Below, one piece after another: positions 1 through 8,640 of a DNA stretch of 64,000 nt. How positions within the stretch are numbered: the first letter of the stretch is position 1; each line of letters begins with the position of its first letter. The position numbers and the translations under genes were made by a program. The notes beneath the pieces are model-generated. The model was not told where the DNA came from and ran no database searches. It saw only the letters and a program-made list of their open reading frames with translations. The DNA comes from Aliiglaciecola sp. LCG003 (lineage in GTDB: Bacteria; Pseudomonadota; Gammaproteobacteria; Enterobacterales; Alteromonadaceae): the NCBI RefSeq assembly GCF_030316135.1, contig NZ_CP128185.1:3658001-3722000 (forward strand). Reading direction: 5' to 3'.

Positions 1-1102
1 AATCTGCACTGTTTGTACCCGGCCAGAATATCCCTGCATCCACCGCCTTCAACCCCGCTTTAGAAGGCAGCACATAATCTACCTGTAAACCCCATTGCGC
101 AGTATGCAGGCTTGCAAACGGATTTTCAGGCCGCAGTAACTGACCGGACTGATTGACTGGCATAGAGTACTGCGCAACAGCAGAGTGCTGTAGTAAAGCT
201 TTTATGCTTGAGCCAAATCTATCCCCTTCATGCTCAGAAGCATTTAAATCGCCTAACAGCACAAATCGACTACCCCTAAATCCACCTCGCTTACCTTGGT
301 CATCGTAAATATACTCTGCACGCTTAGCAGCCGATAAATAATCGACCCAAAAACGGATCTCATCATGGTTACGTTTACCATTGCGATTTTCAGGCCCGTC
401 AAAGACTGGCGGTGTGGGATGGCTGGCGAGTATGTGTAAAACTTGGCCATTGATATTAATCGGCACATCCCAGTGGGATTTCGAGGATAGACGCATTACT
501 TGCTTTGCAGCTTCGCTATACCATGGCGTTCCATCAGCGGCCTTAATACTAGGCAGTAGACCCTCAGGCATATCTTTCCATAAGAAGTACAGGAAAGTTC
601 TTACTTGCTTATCATCTATAGGGAATTTGCTTAGTAGTAGCATACCGTATTGACCAGGATATTGACCATAGCCAAAGGCATCTTGACCTGCTGACTCAAC
701 CTTTGCATCATGATTTAAGTCTTGACCACTAGGTACACCGGTATTAACCGCTGCCGTATAATAATACCGATAGTCAATCGCTTGTGCCTCGCCTTGGGAG
801 ACATTCAGGTAATTACGGATAAAGGCTAACACGCCCTTGTTAGCGTCAGGTATATAATCAAACTCGTTGAGCAGCAGTATATCCGGTCGCACCCGCTGAA
901 TAATTTGCGCAATATTTTTAATCTGTTGATGCTTACCGCTAGCTAATTGCTTTGTCAGCGCTAGCGGGTCAAGGGTTTGTCCTGTTTCAACATAATTACC
1001 CGCCTCCATGCTGACATTAAAGGTAGCAACTCGGATTGTTTCAGCCTGGCTTGATGTCATAGTAATTAGTAGTCCCAAGCTAATCAGTAAATATTTTTTC
1101 AT
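1..1102 (-). CDS. Secreted endonuclease/exonuclease/phosphatase family protein (3' end cut by window edge)
   Basis: The frame reads open from an ATG at 1102 to the window edge, about 367 codons without a stop, so the C-terminus is missing. It starts with a signal peptide (MKKYLLISLGLLITMTSSQA) and then ETIRVATFNVSMEAGNY, the usual opening strand of the EEP (DNase I/Mg-phosphodiesterase) fold. Further on are LLNEFDYIP (the metal-binding Glu), a LASHPTPPV segment (catalytic His region) and LLGDLNASEHEGDRFG (the GDxN motif). A GGAGATCACC leader precedes the ATG. Proteins of this family cleave phosphodiester bonds in nucleic acids, lipids or sugar phosphates; the substrate cannot be read here. 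It lies downstream of the TonB receptor on the same strand but behind that gene's terminator, so it probably has its own transcript or is read through. The gene is real; its specificity is unknown. Confidence 0.85.
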   Translation of the reverse strand, partial: MKKYLLISLGLLITMTSSQAETIRVATFNVSMEAGNYVETGQTLDPLALTKQLASGKHQQIKNIAQIIQRVRPDILLLNEFDYIPDANKGVLAFIRNYLNVSQGEAQAIDYRYYYTAAVNTGVPSGQDLNHDAKVESAGQDAFGYGQYPGQYGMLLLSKFPIDDKQVRTFLYFLWKDMPEGLLPSIKAADGTPWYSEAAKQVMRLSSKSHWDVPININGQVLHILASHPTPPVFDGPENRNGKRNHDEIRFWVDYLSAAKRAEYIYDDQGKRGGFRGSRFVLLGDLNASEHEGDRFGSSIKALLQHSAVAQYSMPVNQSGQLLRPENPFASLHTAQWGLQVDYVLPSKAGLKAVDAGIFWPGTNSAD

Positions 1103-1111
1103 GGTGATCTC

Positions 1112-1145
1112 CCATAAAAAAAGCCGGTCACTAGGACCGGCTTTG
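1112..1145 (-). terminator. Rho-independent terminator of the TonB receptor gene
   Basis: AAAGCCGGTC (1120-1129) pairs with GACCGGCTTT (1135-1144) around a 5-nt loop. Read on the minus strand the stem runs into seven T residues, 16 nt after the receptor's stop codon and just before the next gene's ribosome binding site. Confidence 0.9.
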
Positions 1146-1161
1146 TCATTCTAATCAAACA

Positions 1162-4100
1162 TTAGAAGTTATATTTAACACCTAAACGTACTTCCCAAAG
1201 TGAACCTGTAGCAAATGCAGATTCATTGGCAACATTAGGGTTAACGTCTGAGTAGGTATAAGTACCGTCATCGTTCAGTTCAGCTTCAACAACAGATGCT
1301 GTGTTGAAAGGACCGCGACGTTGGATTCCCCAATCACTGTTTAACATATTCCCTAGGTTCTTGATAACTAGGAATGCGTTAGCATTGTGACCGTCGAAGA
1401 AACCAGGAAGGTCCTGATCGATTCTGAAATCGACACGTGTCGCCCAGCTAGATGTAGCTGAGTTTCTTGGTACGATTTGTCCTCGGTAACCTTCTAAACC
1501 AGCACTTGCTATAAAGGCATCAAAATCTTGCTGAACAGCAGCAGATTCAAAAGTCACTTTAGAGCCGTACTCATCCATAGTTGGTACATATAACAATGAA
1601 CGGTAATCCGCTAAGTCAGTACCAGCTTGGAAATTATCAAAGGAGTAAGAGAAGTTACGACCTGCTTTACGGTTAGCAAACATTGAGAAACGTGTTTTAT
1701 AGCCGTCAACAAACTCAGCTGAATAACGTAAGCTAAGTGTAAAGTTGTGCGGGATCTCGTAGTTTGAAGTACCAACACCAGGATCATTCTGATCAGATAC
1801 AGCAATATTGGTGAAGTTAGAGTAAGCAACAGAACTTGTCATAGGGTTGTAATCCTCTGACTCGTTGTATGCATAACCAAACTGAACGTCTAGACCGAAA
1901 TCATACTCTTTTTTCACAGCGAAAGAGATTGTAGTTGAACTACCATCTGCTTTTGCATTGGTAAGCATCAAGTCACTGTAACGAGAGTTACGAGTTACTT
2001 CATCAGCGCCCAAAGTGCGTTTTTCATAAATTGGACGACCATCGATAGTAACATCACCAGTTTGTTGAATACTCAAATCAACAATAGTTGCAGAGTCTTG
2101 TTTCTTGGCATGCAAGAAATCAACAGAGAAGATATATTCATCTTCAGTGCTATAAGTCACACCAGCGTTATATTTCCACTCTGAAGGCATTTCAAAGTTA
2201 GGATCTACGGCATTGGTAGAAGGCTCTGAACCAGCAGAAGGATTGTTTGCAGTCACCTGATCAACCATCGCTTGGATTGGATCATAGATTGCGTTGCCTG
2301 CACCAGACTTAACTGCATCTAGAATATTGATATCGCCACGATAGGTATCAATGTTGGTTACACCATCATTCGAGTAGCTGTTAGAAAGCCAAACGTTAGG
2401 GTTACCACCAGAGTACAGACCGAATCCACCGCGGAATTCTAAGTTATCCGCTGCAGACCAGTTGAAACCAAAGCGTGGTTGAAGCAAGTCTTTACCATCA
2501 AAGGTAGCTTGATTAGAGAAGCCGTAACGGTCTTCAAACAAAGCGTTGTATTTTGGCTTATCACTGCTAGTGATCCAGTCATAACGCAAACCATACATTA
2601 GTGTTAGGTCATCAATTACCCACTCATCTTGAACATATGCTGCATGAGTTGAATAAGAGAAAGTCGCTGCAGCATCTATAGGATTGTTGGTGCCAGCAGA
2701 GTTGTTATAGTAAACATCATCAGCAATACCGGCTTCGAAATCGTCTAAGCCTGAAGTACCTGAACTTGAGTTACGGTTTCTGTCGCCACCAAAACGGTAT
2801 TCACCGATAGTGTGCTGCATAAACAAGTTATAGATATCTAGGTTTTCGTTTTCATAGCCACCGGTGATGGTGTGTTCGTCTAGGTAATAAGTACCAGCGA
2901 TTTTAAGTGTAGTATTTTCCCAATCAAGATCATTTGATTGTCTAGAGTCATCCGGACCTAGGAAAATAGTACCGCCACCAGAAAGTGAGCTGATTTGTAC
3001 TTCACCAAAGCCACTAGCGGCATCCGTAGATTCTTGAGTGTTGTCCAGTTTCGTGCGGCCAATACGAACTTCTGTTGAGAAGTTGTCTGTCCAATCTGAA
3101 TAAACAGATGCAACGATTGAATCTAGTTGTGCACCTTTCTTATAGAAGTGATTAGAAAGGGTTAAATTGCTGCTTCTATCATCTGACTGGTCAATTAAGA
3201 AACCATCGTTGTAGTTATAAACTAAAGACGCACGATGATCTTCATTGATGTTCCAATCAAGTTTAATTAGTAGCTTTTCATCTTCTACTGGTGCAGAAGC
3301 TGGCATACCGCCTGCATCATAATTATACACGTCACGAGCGATTTGAATCGCACGATTGACTTCATCCATAGATACGGCACCACCAGTTACAGCGGCATAG
3401 TCAAAGATTTGTGCACCTTCAAGCTTCTCGTAAGAAACGAAACCAAACAAAGTATCTTCTAGTAATGGGAAGCCAACGTTAAAACCGTAACGCTTAACTG
3501 TGTAATCTCCACGATCAACAGTATCATCACCAATTTTGTCACCCGATAATGAATCGCTAGTATAATCGAAGAACACGCCACCGTGGATTTCGTTAGTACC
3601 AGATTTGGTTACTGCGTTTACGTTACAACCAGTAAAACCACCGTATTGGACGTCAAAAGGAGCAATTTCAACCGCTACTTGATCAATGGCATCAAAAGAG
3701 AATGGCATTCTAGTAGTTGGGTAACCGTTAGCGTTCAAACCAAAGCTGTCGTTCATGCGAACGCCATCAACCGTCAAACTACTGAAACGTGGGTGGCTAC
3801 CGCCACAGATGATAGATTCATCACCATTGTCTTCAGAGATGCTGATTCTTGGGTCTAGACGAACGATATCTTTAATATCACGGTCTGCAGAAGGAAGGGT
3901 TTCAAGATCAGCAAGGCTGAAAGTTGTACCCGGACCAATTTGACCAAAATCGTAGCTACTTACTTGTGCCGCTGTTACTGCGATACGTTCAATATTTTGC
4001 TGAGAGTTAAGTGCAAGCTCAAAAGGTAGTGTTTCACCTAGGGTAAGGAAAACATTGTCTACTGTTGCATCTTCGAATTTATCAGAGTCAACTGTTACAG

Positions 4101-4347
4101 TGTATGGTCCACCAACTCGCAAACCTTTTGCACTAAACTGACCGGCTGCATTCACAACAACAGTTTTAACTGTACCAGATGGTACGTGTTTGATGGTTAA
4201 TACGGTACCTACCGCAGCGTCCCCTGTAGGACCTGTGATTTTACCTGCGATACTAGATGAAGTCTCCTGAGCCATTGCCGCAGTAGACATGCCAACAGAC
4301 ATAGCAACTGCAATCGCAATACGATTCAGTTTGGTTTTTTTAAACAT
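1162..4347 (-). CDS. Oar-like TonB-dependent outer-membrane receptor with N-terminal CarboxypepD_reg-like domain
   Basis: This is a 1061-residue outer-membrane receptor. Residues 1-27 form a signal peptide ending AMA-Q. Residues ~30-105 form a carboxypeptidase-regulatory-like beta sandwich (SSIAGKITGPTGD...AAGQFSAKGL). Residues ~115-260 form the plug, with FSSLTVDGVRMND and the Cys-bearing IICGG and GFTGCNVNAVTKSGTNE segments. The rest is a beta barrel ending in LGVKYNF, a terminal Phe as in other barrel proteins. Such Oar-type receptors import large substrates using energy from TonB-ExbB-ExbD; a TonB system lies at 47500-52552. Neighbours (a secreted phosphodiesterase-fold enzyme downstream, uridine kinase and a nucleoside transporter divergently upstream) make nucleic-acid-derived substrates conceivable, but that is inference. 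Length is normal for the Oar group and there is no frameshift. Confidence 0.92.
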   Translation of the reverse strand: MFKKTKLNRIAIAVAMSVGMSTAAMAQETSSSIAGKITGPTGDAAVGTVLTIKHVPSGTVKTVVVNAAGQFSAKGLRVGGPYTVTVDSDKFEDATVDNVFLTLGETLPFELALNSQQNIERIAVTAAQVSSYDFGQIGPGTTFSLADLETLPSADRDIKDIVRLDPRISISEDNGDESIICGGSHPRFSSLTVDGVRMNDSFGLNANGYPTTRMPFSFDAIDQVAVEIAPFDVQYGGFTGCNVNAVTKSGTNEIHGGVFFDYTSDSLSGDKIGDDTVDRGDYTVKRYGFNVGFPLLEDTLFGFVSYEKLEGAQIFDYAAVTGGAVSMDEVNRAIQIARDVYNYDAGGMPASAPVEDEKLLIKLDWNINEDHRASLVYNYNDGFLIDQSDDRSSNLTLSNHFYKKGAQLDSIVASVYSDWTDNFSTEVRIGRTKLDNTQESTDAASGFGEVQISSLSGGGTIFLGPDDSRQSNDLDWENTTLKIAGTYYLDEHTITGGYENENLDIYNLFMQHTIGEYRFGGDRNRNSSSGTSGLDDFEAGIADDVYYNNSAGTNNPIDAAATFSYSTHAAYVQDEWVIDDLTLMYGLRYDWITSSDKPKYNALFEDRYGFSNQATFDGKDLLQPRFGFNWSAADNLEFRGGFGLYSGGNPNVWLSNSYSNDGVTNIDTYRGDINILDAVKSGAGNAIYDPIQAMVDQVTANNPSAGSEPSTNAVDPNFEMPSEWKYNAGVTYSTEDEYIFSVDFLHAKKQDSATIVDLSIQQTGDVTIDGRPIYEKRTLGADEVTRNSRYSDLMLTNAKADGSSTTISFAVKKEYDFGLDVQFGYAYNESEDYNPMTSSVAYSNFTNIAVSDQNDPGVGTSNYEIPHNFTLSLRYSAEFVDGYKTRFSMFANRKAGRNFSYSFDNFQAGTDLADYRSLLYVPTMDEYGSKVTFESAAVQQDFDAFIASAGLEGYRGQIVPRNSATSSWATRVDFRIDQDLPGFFDGHNANAFLVIKNLGNMLNSDWGIQRRGPFNTASVVEAELNDDGTYTYSDVNPNVANESAFATGSLWEVRLGVKYNF

Positions 4348-4756
4348 TGTGTGTTTCCTAAGTAGAGTGTGTTCGTTTCTGTCTAGCCAAAATCAGTAGC
4401 AGTCTTATAGCGCTGCTTCGTATTCTTGGATACCGATAACTGAAAACAGATTGTAGCAGCTCAATTATTACACTTTTATGACCACAGTGTCAGCAAGAAT
4501 ATTATTTCTTTCATTTAACACCCAGGTCACGCCGTTGTAACGTTTCATTTACTTTCTTGACCAGTTGGTCTTACATCTGTTGCTCAGCTTGCAGTAAAAT
4601 CCTGACTAAACAGTCATATAGATACCTGACCAAGCAGTCAAGGTCAAATTTTATTCTTTTTTACAGCTATTTTAGTAATAAATTTGTGCTTTAAGACTGA
4701 CTTTTTTGGTCATGACTGGTATCTTTCACCAAGTTTAATTTTGCTTCAGGGTCGAA
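4348..4756. other. Divergent control region between the TonB receptor and udk
   Basis: This is 409 bp without a gene. It must hold the promoters of the receptor (minus) and of udk-nupC (plus). The visible structure is the array of TGACY-type dyads annotated separately at 4558-4712. A ribosome binding site AGGG lies 6 nt before the udk ATG. I see no small ORF or RNA gene here. Confidence 0.6.
4558..4712. promoter_or_regulatory. Operator-like array of TGACY-N4-RGTCA dyads
   Basis: Three 14-bp boxes share one form: TGACCAGTTGGTCT (4558-4571), TGACTAAACAGTCA (4603-4616) and TGACCAAGCAGTCA (4627-4640). A fourth, TGACTTTTTTGGTCA (4698-4712), has a 5-nt centre and is followed by TGACTGG. The second and third sit in a longer direct match, CCTGACYAARCAGTCA, 24 bp apart. 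Repeated short dyads in a divergent promoter region suggest a dimeric repressor or activator. The protein is not identifiable from the window. Confidence 0.5.
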
Positions 4757-5392
4757 ATGTCTTCTCCATTAATAATTGCTATCGCAGGTGCTTCCGGCTC
4801 TGGTAAATCGCTATTCACTGAAAACTTGCTAAAAGAGTTCGCTCAAACGGGCCGCCCCGTGCAAATTTTGCGCGAAGACCATTACTATCGCGCTCAAGAT
4901 CACCTCCCCATGCAGGAGCGTGAAAAAAACAACTACGACCATCCTAAAGCATTTGAGCATGAATTGTTGGTCGACCACCTCAAAGCCTTGAAAGCGGGAA
5001 AATCAATTGAGTATCCAACCTATTGCTATAAAACCCATACTCGATTGCAACAAAGAGAAATCTTACACTCTGCCCCTGTGATCATCGTTGAAGGTATAAT
5101 GCTGCTGGCTAGCCCTGAGTTAGAGCCCCTTTATAATGTGAAGATCTTTGTTGATACACCTTTAGATATATGTCTGCTGCGTCGCATCATGCGGGATATA
5201 GCCGAACGGGGCAGAACATTAGAATCTGTAGCCCATCAATACGAAACCACTGTCAAACCTATGTATCACCAGTTTATCGCACCAAGCCGCTTTACCGCTG
5301 ATGTTATTGTTACTCAAGGCGGGGAAAATTATATTGCCTTGGATGTTATCAAATCTCATATCCAACAAGCACTAGACAAAAATAATAATTAA
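4757..5392 (+). CDS. udk: Uridine kinase
   Basis: A 211-residue cytosolic kinase that phosphorylates uridine and cytidine to UMP and CMP using ATP or GTP (pyrimidine salvage). The Walker A loop GASGSGKS lies at residues 11-18. REDHYYRAQDHLP, the DHPKAFEHELL nucleoside-binding region, the IIVEGIMLLASPEL strand and the LRRIMRDIAERGRT lid Arg residues are all typical of the Udk/PRK family. Length matches E. coli Udk (213 aa). The start ATG has AGGG 6 nt upstream. It lies 40 nt before nupC on the same strand, so uptake and phosphorylation of nucleosides are probably co-transcribed. The upstream region carries the TGACY dyad array. Confidence 0.93.
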   Translation: MSSPLIIAIAGASGSGKSLFTENLLKEFAQTGRPVQILREDHYYRAQDHLPMQEREKNNYDHPKAFEHELLVDHLKALKAGKSIEYPTYCYKTHTRLQQREILHSAPVIIVEGIMLLASPELEPLYNVKIFVDTPLDICLLRRIMRDIAERGRTLESVAHQYETTVKPMYHQFIAPSRFTADVIVTQGGENYIALDVIKSHIQQALDKNNN

Positions 5393-5432
5393 ATGACCCT
5401 TAAATAAAAAATAATAAGAAGAAGGAAATCAC

Positions 5433-6641
5433 ATGATAAGTGTTCTTGGCATAGTTGTTTTAATTGCCATCGCATTTGGGCTATCTGCCCATCGCAAATC
5501 AATTAATTGGCGAACCGTTGGTGGTGCATTTGGCATTCAAGCAACGATCGGGGCCTTTATTTTATACGTCCCCGCGGGCAAAGAAGCATTACTTTTCATG
5601 TCAAATGGTGTGACTGCCATTCTGGACTATGGTCAAGCGGGTGTGAATTTCCTGTTTGGTCCTCTTGGTGATAAATCCCTCGGCTTCATCTTCGCGTTTA
5701 ACGTATTACCCGCGATTATTTTCTTCTCATCTTTAATTGCGGTGCTGTATCACATCGGTGTTATGAGTTGGGTTATTCGCCTCATCGGCGGTGCACTGCA
5801 ACTTGCGTTAAAAACCAGCCGTCCCGAATCTATGTCAGCTGCGGCCAATATCTTCGTCGGCCAGACAGAAGCACCATTAGTAGTGAAACCCTTTATTCCA
5901 CAAATGAGCCGCTCTGAATTATTTGCCATTATGGTGGGTGGACTTGCATCAGTGGCAGGCGCTGCCATGGTGGGATACGCCCAACTTGGGGTGGACATTA
6001 AATTTTTATTAGCAGCAAGTTTCATGGCTGCTCCAGGTGGGCTATTAATGGCCAAAATAATCATGCCTGAAACAGAGTCGGTTAAAAACGAACTGGAAGA
6101 ACTAAAAGGCGATGATAACGACTATGCTAATATTTTTGATGCTGCCGCGACAGGAGCCGCATCAGGCATGAAATTGGCCGTAAATGTAGGTGCCATGTTA
6201 TTAGCTTTTATTGCACTGATCGCCATTCTTAATGGGATCATTGGCGGCATAGGCGGTTTGTTTGGTCACGATGAGTTAAGCTTCCAATTGATCCTCGGTT
6301 ACCTATTTCAACCATTAGCTTGGGTGTTAGGTGTGCCATGGGAAGAAGCCAATCTGGCTGGAAGTTTCATTGGTCAAAAAATGGTGGTAAACGAATTTGT
6401 TGCCTACCTTGATTTTGTGAAATATCAAGCCGATATGTCGATCAAATCCCAAGCAATAATCACCTTCGCATTATGTGGTTTTGCTAACTTCTCATCAATT
6501 GCCATTTTGATGGGTGGCATCGGAGCATTGGCTCCCACTAGACGGAAAGAAATTGCACAATTAGGCTTAAGAGCTGTTATTGCCGCAACCTTGTCTAATT
6601 TAATGAGTGCCGCTTTAGCCGGTTTGTTTATATCACTTTAA
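5433..6641 (+). CDS. nupC: NupC-type concentrative nucleoside transporter (CNT family)
   Basis: A 402-residue inner-membrane protein with the CNT layout: N-terminal hydrophobic helices, the gate/nucleoside core [20 protein letters not shown] at ~residues 142-161, then [35 protein letters not shown] and the C-terminal core [20 protein letters not shown] followed by [20 protein letters not shown]. These are the standard CNT binding elements. Such carriers couple nucleoside import to H+ or Na+; the ion cannot be decided by eye. The ATG is preceded by AAGGAA at good spacing. It lies behind udk, and the pair forms a nucleoside uptake and salvage unit. A hairpin lies 30 nt after the stop. Confidence 0.92.
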   Translation: MISVLGIVVLIAIAFGLSAHRKSINWRTVGGAFGIQATIGAFILYVPAGKEALLFMSNGVTAILDYGQAGVNFLFGPLGDKSLGFIFAFNVLPAIIFFSSLIAVLYHIGVMSWVIRLIGGALQLALKTSRPESMSAAANIFVGQTEAPLVVKPFIPQMSRSELFAIMVGGLASVAGAAMVGYAQLGVDIKFLLAASFMAAPGGLLMAKIIMPETESVKNELEELKGDDNDYANIFDAAATGAASGMKLAVNVGAMLLAFIALIAILNGIIGGIGGLFGHDELSFQLILGYLFQPLAWVLGVPWEEANLAGSFIGQKMVVNEFVAYLDFVKYQADMSIKSQAIITFALCGFANFSSIAILMGGIGALAPTRRKEIAQLGLRAVIAATLSNLMSAALAGLFISL

Positions 6642-6670
6642 GTTAGTTAAGTATTGATACAGATCAGCGC

Positions 6671-6697
6671 AAGATTGCCTTTATACTGGCAATCTTT
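6671..6697 (+). terminator. Hairpin after nupC, probable terminator
   Basis: AAGATTGCC (6671-6679) and GGCAATCTT (6688-6696) form a 9-bp stem with an 8-nt loop. Only a short T run follows, so termination may be partial. Confidence 0.55.
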
Positions 6698-6775
6698 GGC
6701 TGACAATTAGAATAGTGAGCTTCGGTTTGAACAATTTGACTTCAGCCAAGCTAAAGCGTTATATGAGGAATTACA

Positions 6776-7615
6776 ATGAAACTAGAAGCCGTTGATTATA
6801 CTGCAGAAAATGCAGATAAACTGTTTGTAGAGTCTCTACATAAAACCGGATTCGGTGTATTGAAAAATCATCCGATTCAACAATCATCTGTGTTATCCAT
6901 ATACAATAATTGGCAGACTTTTTTTGATTCAGAAGATAAAGAACAGTACTTGTATGACAAAGAGACCCAAGATGGTTTCTTCCCTACACGTGTTTCTGAA
7001 ACTGCTAAAGGCTTTAAGAAACGCGATATAAAAGAATATTTTCACTATTATCCTTGGGGAAAATGCCCGCCCCAATTAAAACAAGAGATTGCAGCTTATT
7101 ATCAAGCAGCCACAGAGTTGGCGGCTGAATTATTAGATTGGGTCGAAAAACACTCTCCACCTGAAGTGGCTGCCCTGTACAGTCAACCCCTTTCGAAGAT
7201 GATCACCGAAAGTCAACAAATCTTACTGCGCATATTACACTATCCTCCACTGACGGGTAGCGAAGAAGTCGATGCCATTCGCGCCGCTGCCCATGAAGAT
7301 ATAAACTTGATCACCATTTTACCCGCCGCCAACGAACCTGGCCTACAAGTTAAGGGCACGGGTGACGATTGGATAGATGTCCCTAGTGACTTCGGCAATT
7401 TGATTATCAATATTGGTGACATGCTGCAAGAAGCTTCTGGCGGCTACTTCCCTTCTACCACTCACAGAGTTGTTAATCCGGATGGCGCAGACATGTCTAA
7501 ATCACGAATATCTTTACCACTTTTTTTGCATCCTCGCCCAGACGTGGTGCTGTCAGAAAGACATACCGCAGATAGCTACTTGAAAGAACGTTTACGAGAG
7601 TTAGGGGTTATCTAG
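6776..7615 (+). CDS. 2-oxoglutarate/Fe(II)-dependent oxygenase of the isopenicillin N synthase family
   Basis: A 279-residue cytosolic oxygenase. The N-terminal DIOX_N-like part (residues 1-110) contains TGFGVLKNHPI and the GFFPTRVSETAKG segment. The catalytic half carries the iron triad: His173 and Asp175 in AAHEDINLITIL and His230 in STTHRVVNP. The 2-oxoglutarate-binding Arg-x-Ser is in KSRISLPLF. Relatives hydroxylate or desaturate small molecules; the substrate here is not predictable. It starts at an ATG with GAGGAA upstream, has its own 134-bp leader after the nupC hairpin and ends at a shared convergent terminator. It is therefore probably a single-gene unit. Confidence 0.88.
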   Translation: MKLEAVDYTAENADKLFVESLHKTGFGVLKNHPIQQSSVLSIYNNWQTFFDSEDKEQYLYDKETQDGFFPTRVSETAKGFKKRDIKEYFHYYPWGKCPPQLKQEIAAYYQAATELAAELLDWVEKHSPPEVAALYSQPLSKMITESQQILLRILHYPPLTGSEEVDAIRAAAHEDINLITILPAANEPGLQVKGTGDDWIDVPSDFGNLIINIGDMLQEASGGYFPSTTHRVVNPDGADMSKSRISLPLFLHPRPDVVLSERHTADSYLKERLRELGVI

Positions 7616-7638
7616 CTTAATTAGTTGTCTGTTATATA

Positions 7639-7671
7639 AAACAGGTTTGGGGGATATCCACAAACCTGTTT
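7639..7671. terminator. Bidirectional terminator between oxygenase and M28 peptidase genes
   Basis: AAACAGGTTTG (7639-7649) pairs with CAAACCTGTTT (7661-7671). The loop contains the palindrome GGATATCC, which could extend the stem. It lies between two convergent genes and can serve both. Confidence 0.75.
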
Positions 7672-7680
7672 ACTCCCTCC

Positions 7681-8640
7681 TTATAAGTTATCCAATAACT
7701 CTAATACATGCAGACTGGTTTCAACCGCAGTGGTAAAAAATTTTGCATCAACTTTATCCACCGTATCATTACTAGAGTGGTAGTAAGGGTGATCCAGCAC
7801 TCCGATAAATAGGTTGGCGATACCAAGTTTAGCAAAAGCGCCATGATCACTGGCTTTACGCCAATTAGTCCGTTTAAAGCCTGCACTATTTCGTCTTTGG
7901 TTGCGGTGTTCTGAAACTAAACATAGTCCCGCTGAGGATATAGCCTCTTGCACTAGCGGTGCCAACTGGGGATAAGAACGGGCGCCAGAAATATACAGAC
8001 GGTTATCAGACTTATTCTGCGACAGCATGTCCAAATTCAAATTATATTTAATCTTAGATAGCGAAACTGGGGGCTTTTGTAGGAACCCTTTGGCGCCATA
8101 TAAACCTTTCTCCTCGGCATCTGTGGCGAGGAATATAATGGAGTGTTTAGGCTGCTCAGACATTTTTTTATCCGCTAATGCCAACATGGCTGACACACCG
8201 GAGGCGTTGTCATCAGCGCCGTTATATATATCACGGCCTTTTTTACCCAAATGATCATAATGGGCTGTTACCACAATGTATTGATCGGGAAAAACCGCCC
8301 CTTTTACCCAGCCCGCAACATTTACACCGTCAAATTCGGTCCATCCATGTTTATAGGTAAAAGGTAATAAGTAGTCCAGTTCACTAATAACACCGGCCAA
8401 ACCTGCATTCGCATAACGCTGTTGAATATACTCGCGAGCAAGCAATGCTCCTTTGGTTTGACTTTTCCTTCCCTGCATTTTGTCCGATGCAAGTGTTGAA
8501 AAGTCGCTCCATAGTTGCTCAGCGTTGACCCTTTGATTCAACTTGTATTGACTACAGATAGGATCAGCTTTGCTCACGTCAACATATAGGCAGAGAAAAG
8601 CCGCACAAAGATACGGAGTAAGGTTAAATGTTTTTATCAT
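7681..8640 (-). CDS. Secreted M28-family zinc aminopeptidase
   Basis: I place the start at the ATG at 8640, which gives a signal peptide (MIKTFNLTPYLCAAFLCLYVDVSKA). An earlier in-frame start at 8715 would bury it. The protein is then about 319 residues. The M28 di-zinc motifs are present in order: VVTAHYDHLGKKG (His, Asp), YNGADDNASGVSAML (bridging Asp), ATDAEEKGLYGA (catalytic Glu and metal Glu), LNLDMLSQ (Asp) and a C-terminal YYHSSNDTVDKVD (His). The family removes N-terminal residues from peptides in the periplasm or outside. The start overlaps the stop of the upstream TPR lipoprotein gene by 17 nt, so the two are probably translated from one mRNA. Confidence 0.88.
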   Translation of the reverse strand: MIKTFNLTPYLCAAFLCLYVDVSKADPICSQYKLNQRVNAEQLWSDFSTLASDKMQGRKSQTKGALLAREYIQQRYANAGLAGVISELDYLLPFTYKHGWTEFDGVNVAGWVKGAVFPDQYIVVTAHYDHLGKKGRDIYNGADDNASGVSAMLALADKKMSEQPKHSIIFLATDAEEKGLYGAKGFLQKPPVSLSKIKYNLNLDMLSQNKSDNRLYISGARSYPQLAPLVQEAISSAGLCLVSEHRNQRRNSAGFKRTNWRKASDHGAFAKLGIANLFIGVLDHPYYHSSNDTVDKVDAKFFTTAVETSLHVLELLDNL

